A stretch of 64,000 nucleotides of DNA from Chrysomallon squamiferum (Eukaryota; Mollusca; Gastropoda; Neomphalida; Peltospiridae), in contig CM022679.1 in assembly GCA_012295275.1 (NCBI GenBank), positions 24,729,502 to 24,793,501 of the forward strand. The letters are read 5' to 3'. Positions 1 to 8,189 of the stretch are shown here, piece by piece (position 1 is the first letter of the stretch; each line of letters starts with the position of its first letter). The notes beneath the pieces are model-generated. The model was not told the DNA's origin. It did no database searches and saw nothing but the letters and a program-made list of their open reading frames with translations. The translations under genes and the position numbers were made by a program.

Positions 1-782
1 TATAGAGTCTAACATTTTTATTAACTAGCCTTTGGCAGGTTCCTAGCAAATAAAATTAACTTTCTTTATTTTCTATAATTATACTTGCATATTTGACTCA
101 TAAGCAAAATATATGTAATAAATTATTATATCAAAAATCAAAAAACAATATTTCTTTAATGAATGAACAACTTTTGGTATTATCTTAATGAATTAGAAAT
201 TGTTATCATATATCTGAATTAGAATAGGTGATACGTACGTCAATAAGAAATAAATTGGTACATAGAAATAAATTATTTAGAAATATTCTTTATTTATATT
301 ATTATTATAATAATAATTATTATTTTTATTATTTTATTATGAGGATATTATGCAAAATGCAACATTGTTTTAAAAATTAGGTGCTCTATGAACATGATTT
401 AAAATTTTAAGCATTTTCATGATCAATATATAGAGTGTTCATTTGCACACTCAGAAATAAACTAGAAATAAATATGACACACACCTCCGTGTGTATGTCT
501 GTATGTGTAAGCAATGTTACGTTAAGATAAATGGATTTTTGTTCAAATAACTGAAAAATCAGATTTAAAATTTTATTTTTAAATTTTATTTTCAACATAT
601 TATCCTTTGAGTAGCCAATCTGTGTTGGCTAGTTATTTATCACAGCTGAATTATGCGTTGTATATTTTTTCAAACAAATACATGTACTGTAACCTAAATT
701 TATGAGAGGAAAAAAAATACAGTTGTGCGCATATACATAAAAAACACCTATACTTGAAACAATTCTGTAATAGTTACGACAC
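1..782. other. 3' flank of caspase A, no gene seen
   Basis: A+T-rich sequence downstream of the minus-strand caspase A stop codon. It holds short ATT/TTA runs (about 296-340) and no open frame with coding character. The proximal part, about 570-782, is probably caspase A 3' UTR. Confidence 0.5.
572..590 (-). promoter_or_regulatory. Candidate poly(A) signals of caspase A
   Basis: Two TTTATT hexamers on the plus strand (572-577 and 585-590) read AATAAA on the minus strand, about 200 nt beyond the caspase A stop codon. The hexamer is frequent by chance in such A+T-rich DNA, so this is only a positional candidate. Confidence 0.35.
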
Positions 783-1045
783 TTAAACACATTGCGTCAT
801 CACTTTTTCTTTCTTTCGAAAATAAACATCTTTTGTCAACATGGAATAGACACATGGCATCTGTTTTTTCATGTGCCGACTGGGATTTCTCAAACTCACT
901 GACTCGAATCCTATAGCAACCTGCTGTATCACTCTTGTCAGGAGTTTCTGGAACTCCAGTCGAGTGATGTCACAGTTGTTAATGACGTTGTACAAATTCC
1001 TTATGAATACAGATCCACTTCGAGGTTGACGCACCGAGGCATAGC
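783..1045 (-). CDS. Caspase A coding exon 4 (small subunit, stop codon)
   Basis: The acceptor is TTTTTTTAG|GC on the minus strand, entered in phase 1 (the split codon makes Gly195). The exon encodes residues 195-281, beginning GYASVRQPRSGSVF and ending KKEKVMTQCV before TAA. The alpha-helical segment LEFQKLLTRVIQQVA and the motif KKQMPCVYSMLTKDVYF match caspase small subunits. In caspase-3 the corresponding start is GYYSWRNS...GSWF, so both Trp positions are Val here. Confidence 0.93.
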
Positions 1046-4000
1046 CTAAAAAAATATATAATAATAATAATAATGACATAAATTTAAAATATAAATTATT
1101 GTTACTGTTGTTGTTGTTGTTATTATTAGGGAATTTGCACTTAAAATAACACCATCAATAAATAAGCTGCGGTTCTATGACTCATTTGAGAAGAGCATCA
1201 TGAGGTTGACATTGAGGTATGTTCTGGTCTTGATTCAGTTTCCAGTTATTGATCCGTTTAATATAGAGAATGCACATTTTCGCCGAAGATGACCGAGCAC
1301 GGTGAAATGTTCCGATGATACAGAGTACATCAACGTGCTCAGTTTTGTTTTCTCAGTGACGAAGAAATTAGAATTGGAAATTAATAGAGCAACAACGAAG
1401 AAAAAAAAGACGGGGAAAAAGTCGTATATTAAGATGATGCATAAAATTATTCACGATTATTTTTGACGTATTGTTGTCTACGGCCATACCACGTTGATGA
1501 TGGTATGAAAATTTTATTCACGATTATTTTTCGACGCCTATCCCGGATCCGATCTCTGGGATCGCCAGGGATGGGTTCCGGGACACATACCACGTTGAAA
1601 GCACCGGTTCTCGTCCGATCACCAAAGTTAAGCAACGTAGGGCTCGGTTAGTACTTGGATGGGTGACCGCCTGGGAACACCGAGTGCTGTAGACATTTCA
1701 TTTTGCTCTTTTTTTCTTTCTTTTTTTGATAATTATTGTTATTATTATTATCGAATCTTTCAAAATATTTTCTGTTAATTATATTAGATTGAGATAAATG
1801 TTCTAATTTATTGAGACTGCTGTTAGAAACAATTGAGGACAAATATTAATCATATGAGATGTGCACATCCGGAAGGGAAATAAAAAGAAATAATAAATAG
1901 GGATAATACTGCGGAGCTAACGCATTAGCGAACATGACGAAATAAAACACCATAATTCTAATTTTCTTTTGCAGCTAGCATTCCGACAGAGAAAACATTA
2001 GCTTGCAATGAAAATAACTGTTTTACTTGTCGATTTATTTCGAAAGGATTAAATGGAAATCTCAGAGCATAAAGGAAAATAACAATAATAACTGATAAAA
2101 AGGTAAGGTTCAGCTGTATTGTCTAGGCTGCTGACCAGTGCCTATTCTCGGATGCGATCCCACTACTACTCGACACGGAGACTTTTGCCTGCTGCGTTTC
2201 CGCCCTGGGCCATTACGTCCCTCCTTAGACAACCTGGTTTCTCTCGCCTCCGCGAGTTAAACCATATCGATGCCGAGCTCAGTGCGGACATCCAATCAAC
2301 ACAGAGCACCAGAGAGCAGAACCCCCGAACTCAAGCTGTCCACAGACCTATGCTTCCAAGTAGCTGGATTACAGGAGCTCGCCACAACTCCCGGCGATTT
2401 TTATTAATTTATGTCCGGCGATCCGGAATATTTATTTATTTGTTTGTTTGTTTATTAATTTATCGATTTATCGATTTATTTATTTATTTCATAATGATTA
2501 TAAAGCAGTTGTAACTGGAAGAAATAACAATGGCAAGCTATTAACAGATGCGATGTTTACTAAATTATTTTCAGTGATGCGTAATATTTATGCTTGCTCT
2601 AGAGCTTCTTATTATTAACTGTTATCATTATTATTATTACATCGTTAAGAAATACAGAAATGCAGTCGGATTTACAAGTAATTTTTCGTCTATTTCGTCC
2701 TCTTTGTGCACCACAGTTCTGCGCTCTCACTGTCTCCATATTTTCCTAACAGTATATAGTAGTATTAGTAACTGTGATGTTAATATGGTATGTTCCCAAA
2801 ACTGGCAATCTCCAAAGCAGGTAAGCGGTGAGGTGTTCTAATCAGCTTCCACATATGGGGAAACTGGCGTGAGCAATTAAGGCCAATTTAGGCGCATGGG
2901 ACCTTATGTGTGAAGAACAGATGGGGCGATTAACCTTAAAGAGCAATGAAGAGCAAAGGTAAGCCGGAATAGAGATTGCAAGAAAAATAATGTTTGGAGA
3001 CATGAAATTAATGTTATATCTCAGTAAAATTTGGAGACAGGAAATACTACCAGAAGACAAGCACAAGCTCTTCCTGCTGGGATTGGAGTACGTCACGTAT
3101 ACCCGGGACACGGCTTCCTACTTGTCAGCTTGCGGTGGAGTGCTTTCTGGGACATTTCGTGTGTAAAGTGTGTCTGAATGTGCTTTCAGATTGTGGACAA
3201 AATACTGTTTAACAAAAGTACATCAGTTAAGGTGATGGGCCATCAATTAAGGTGACGGAACACCAGTTAGTAAGGGTGAGCAATAAACTGTCAGAAATAG
3301 GACATCTGGCGTGTCCAATTAAGATGTGTTATAATCTCACTGCCGGATTCGGGAATGCCAGAATCGGGAATAAACCGTTAATATTAGCAATTAAGTATAA
3401 TACTGCAGAGCTAGAGCATTAGCGAACACGACAATATAAAACACCATAACTGTATTTTAGTTTACTTATTTATTTGTTTGTTTATTAATTTATTGATTAT
3501 TTATTTATTTATTTATTTATTTCTAATGATTATAAGGAATTTATTTCAGGAAGACGCCACAATTGCAAGCTATTAACCGATGCGATGTTTACTAAATTAT
3601 GTTCAGTGATGCGTAATATTTATGCTTGCTCTAGAGCTTCTTATTATTACTATTATTATTATTATTATTACATCGTTAAGAAATACAGAAATACAGTCGG
3701 ATTTAGAAATAATTTGTCGTCTATTTCGTCCTCTTTGTGCACCACAGTTCTGCGCTCTCACTGTCTCCATATTTTCCTAAGTGTATCTAGCAGTGGTAGT
3801 AATTGTGATGTTAGTATCAACAGTTGAGATTAAACATAAAAGTAACAGCAGCAGTACTTGAATAAATTACCGTTATGTTCGGGTTTGCTAACTGTTGTTT
3901 CTGTTGATTACGTCATTCCTTGTTGTTAATTAGATCAGCTAATTGACTGGCATTTGAGTACTGCCTGATTTATGTACGATGTGTATGTAATTGACATGGC

Positions 4001-4507
4001 ATTGAGTATTAGTGCGTGTCATAATTACTAGGAATATAAGGTAGGCGCTTCGGTTTCTTCCACATTCAGTTTTGATTTGAATTTACAGAAAGTCATTAGA
4101 AAACTATGGAGAAATTCAGTCTGTACGCTGCACTCTACGAAACAGAGAATCGCTTCAGACGAGCCTGCGACCAGATTGTCATGCTGAACAGCAAGCTGGA
4201 AGACCTGCAACTCCGATACGACAAAGCCAGAGTGGACAACCACAAATCGTTCCGATACAACTTGCGCCTGAAAATGGCCACTGTTGAGGGTGTGCGTAAT
4301 TCCTACTACGAATACGCCTGCTGGAAAGCAGAAACGGTGGCCGAACTGAGGATGCGATTGTCAATCGTTTCGCCCGAATCAGAATCCGATAACGAATATA
4401 TGCAGTAAAGTGAGCCGAAAGCACCTAATTATGCCTTTGAAACGGTGGCTCTTTTAAGAGCCGTGCAAATCACGTGAAAGTGATTGCACACAGTTGCCAT
4501 ATTTCTT

Positions 4508-4591
<84 letters not shown>

Positions 4592-7223
4592 GTAACAGTG
4601 AAATTCCCTATAACGAGAACAGCAATAATGTAGGTGAACAACAATGTCTTCGAAACACTAAGCGCCGTTACTGTATTCAGTGACAATGAAATGAGATAAC
4701 GTCACTGTTTGTGTCGTGCACTCAGTGCGTAACAGAGGGCTGTGGATTATTGGTACATGTATAAATAAGTGCGATTTTATCACGAGAAGAATAACTCGGA
4801 GTTGAGGTGGAGGTATGTTCTGGTCTTAATTCAGTTTCCGATTGTTGATCCGTTTAATATAGAGAATGCACATTTTAGCCGAAGTCTTCTGAGCGCGGTG
4901 AACTATACCGATGATTCGGAGTGCAACCACGTGGTTATATGGACGTGCTGATTTTTGTTTTCTCAGCAGCGAAGAAATTAGAATTGGAAACAACTAATAA
5001 TGCGAACGACGAAAGAAGAAAGAAATCATGTTAACCTGACGCCGTAAAATTATTCACGTATACGATTATTTTCGATGTATTGTTGTCTACGGCCATACCA
5101 CGTTGAAAACACCGGTTCTCGTCCGATCACCGAAGTTAAGCAACGTAGGGTTCGGTTAGTACTTGGATGGGTGACCGCCTGGGAACACCGAGTGCTGTAG
5201 ACATTTCATTTTGCTTATTTTTTATATATTTTTTTGATAATTATTGTTATTATTATTATCGAATCTTTCAAAATATTTTCTGTTAATTATATTAGTTTGG
5301 GATAAATGTTCTAATTTATTGAGACTGCTATTACAAACAATTGAGGACTTATATTAATCATATGAGATATGCACATCCGGAAGGGAAATAAAAAGAAATA
5401 ATAAATAGGGATAATACTGCGGAGCTATCGCATTAGCGAACACGACGAAATAAAACACCATAATTCTAATTTTCTTTTGCAGCTAGCATTCCGACAGAGA
5501 AAACATTAGCTTGCAATGAAAATAACTGTTTCACTTGTCGATTTATTTCGAAAGGATTAAATGGAAATCTCAGAGCATAAAGGAAAATAACAATAATAAC
5601 TGATAAAAAGGTCAGGTTCAGCTGTATTGTCTAGGCTGCTAACCAGTGCCTATTCTCGGATGCGATCCCACTACTACTCGACACGCAGACTTTTGCCTGC
5701 TGCGTTTCCGCCCTGGGCCATTACGTCCCTCCTTAGACAACCTGGTTTCTCTCGCCTCCGCGAGTTAAACCATATCGAAGCCGAGCTCAGTGCGGACATC
5801 CAATCAACACAGAGCACCAGAGAGCAGAACCCCCGAACTCAAGCTGTCCACAGACCTATGCTTCCAAGTAGCTGGATTACAGGAGCTCGCCACAACTCCC
5901 GGCGATTAATAGGTGCGATTTTTATTAATTTATGTCCGGCGATCCGGAATATTTGTTTGTTTGTTTGTTTCCATTATTTACCTATTTATTTATTTGTTTG
6001 TTTGTTTGTTAATTTATCGATTTATCGATTTATTTATTTATTTATTTATTTTTTTATTTATTCATTCATTCATTCATTCATAATGATTATAAAGGAGTTA
6101 TAACAGGAAGACGCCACAATTGCAAGCTATTAACAGATGCGATGTTTACTAAATTATGTTCAGTGATGCGTAATATTTATGTTTGCTCTAGAGCTTCTTA
6201 TTATTAACTATTATCATTATTATTATTACATCGTTAAGGAATACAGAAATGCAGTCGGATTTACAAGTAATTTTTCGTCTATTTCGTCCTCTTTGTGCAC
6301 CACAGTTCTGCGCTCTCACTGTCTCCATATTTTCCTAAGTGTATCTAGCAGTGGTAGTAATTGTGATGTTAGTATCAGCAGTTGAGATTAAACATAAAAG
6401 TAACAGCAGCAGTACTTGAATAAATGACCGTTATGGTCGGGTTTGCTAACTGTTTTTTTTTTGATTACGTCATTCCTCGTTGTTATTAGATCAGCTAATT
6501 GACTGGCATTTGAGTACTGCCTGATTTATTTACGATGTGTATGTAATTGACATGGCATTGAGTATTAGTGCGTGTCATAATTACTAGGAATATAAGGTAG
6601 ACGCTTCTGTTTCTTCCACATTCAGTTTTGATTTGAATTTACAGAAAGTCATTAGAAAACTATGGAGAAATTCAGTCTGTACGCTGCACTCTACGAAACA
6701 GAGAATCGCTTCAGACGAGCCTGCGACCAGATTGTCATGCTGAACAGCAAGCTGGAAGACCTCCAACTCCGATACGACAAAGCCAGAGTGGACAACCACA
6801 AATCGTTTCGATACAACTTGCGCCTGAAAATGGCCACTGTTGAGGGTATTCGTAATTCCTACTACGAATACGCCTGCTGGAAAGCAGAAACGGTGGCCGA
6901 ACTGAGGATGCGATTGTCAATCGTTTCGCCCGAATCGGAATCCGATGACGAATACATGCAGTAAAGTGAGCCGAAAGCACATAATTATGCCTTTGAAACG
7001 GCGGCTCTTTTAAGAGCCGTGCAAATCACGTGAAAGTGACTGCACACAACTGCAATATTTTATTTTGATTCGATTTTATTCGATTTTATTTCATTATTTT
7101 TTTTTAAATAAATTTTTATGCATCCTCACTTCCAAGTAAACACGTAAGCTTGGAAATGAATCTTTAAATTATATATAATTTCACTGTCTGGCTCACTAAT
7201 AGAATACGCAAATAAAGAACGAA

Positions 7224-7277
<54 letters not shown>

Positions 7278-8146
7278 TTTAATAATAGTAACAGTGGAAT
7301 TCCCAAACACGTCAACAGCAATAACGTACGGGAACAACAACGTCTTCGAAACACTAAGGGCCGTTACCGTATTCAGTGACAATGAAATGAGATAACGTCA
7401 CTGTTTGTGGCGTGCACTCAGTGCATAAGAGAGGGCAGTGGATTATTGATACATGTATAAATAAGTGCGATTTTATCACGAGAAGAATAACACGGAGTTG
7501 ACGTGGAGGTATGTTCTGGTCTTGATACAGTTTTCGATTGCTGATCTGCTTAATATCTAGAGATTATATATTTTTGATATGGACTACCAAGCTCGTTGAA
7601 ATATAAAAATAATTTCTTTATTTGAATGTAATTAGAACTGAATTCAATAAAAACTAACAATGAAAATAGTAGTAACAAGCAATAATGTGTTTTACTGTCA
7701 CTTACATAAAAAGTATGCATATACCCCATTCTTTTTATTTTTCATCGAGTGTTGTATACACTTATTTTGTTTGGAGTCGGAGTTGGGGGGTTCTTTAGTT
7801 GTTAATGATTATTATTTTTATTCTTATTTGAAAGAAATGTCCTGGAGGTTTAAAATTCTGATTTCATTTGTGAAGTATATTAGTGCCTGTTTAATGTCAA
7901 ATTAGTTAATGAAATGGTTCGAAATTTAACAGAAATAATTATAATCATTTACAGGTTATCTGTTGTAATGAATACTATTTGATTCAATTTTAAACATAAT
8001 GAAATGCATGGAATTAAGACACGAATGAAAACGTCGTAATTATAAAAAAAAAAAAAATTACTTAGGACATACAGACACATTAAATTCTGCACGTACTTTA
8101 TAAATAGTGTTTTTTTTTTCAGTGTTATAGCAGAATTAATATATGT

Positions 8147-8189
<43 letters not shown>

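Larger units (their letters stand above)
1190..7566. repeat. Tandem array of 5S rRNA / 7SL RNA / histone-like small gene cassettes in caspase A intron 3
   Basis: Two long units and a third truncated unit lie head to tail. A shared block beginning near 'GAGGTATGTTCTGGTC' occurs at about 1215, 4811 and 7506. Each full unit runs 5S (+), 7SL (-), block X, promoter, 100-codon ORF (+), histone-type stem-loop, AAT microsatellite, then a ~180 bp spacer before the next unit. Spacing differs (5S to 5S about 3.5 kb, ORF to ORF 2556 bp) because unit 1 carries an extra internal segment (2786-3829). The copies are visibly almost identical over genes and spacer, implying recent duplication or homogenisation. 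The array ends abruptly at about 7566. No reverse transcriptase, transposase or terminal inverted repeats were seen. Confidence 0.88.

Noticed and set aside
1476-1700. 5S-derived SINE (SINE3) or Cassandra-type TRIM element
   Set aside because: The intact 5S copy has no SINE body, poly(A) tail, LTRs or primer-binding site, and it recurs as part of a tandem unit.
2102-2395. Primate-Alu-like sequence (AGTAGCTGGATTACAGG)
   Set aside because: The match continues through the S domain, so it is full-length 7SL RNA, not an Alu or contamination by one.
2119-2514. 131-codon open frame, and its 158-codon counterpart at 5627-6103
   Set aside because: Both are the antisense reading of the 7SL RNA genes followed by translation of TTTA/TTTG repeats; conservation is explained by the RNA.
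4028-4424. Minus-strand open frames overlapping the small gene (and the equivalents at 6584-6980)
   Set aside because: They lack promoter and 3' signals; the plus-strand frame has both, and its copy-to-copy changes are mostly synonymous.
4429-4686. Poly-Asn and poly-Ile/Val open frames
   Set aside because: Translation of AAC/AAT microsatellite. The same applies to poly-Ser, Thr-His, Ser-Leu and Ile-Tyr frames at 9655-10212, 12945, 27630, 30484, 38000 and 41000.
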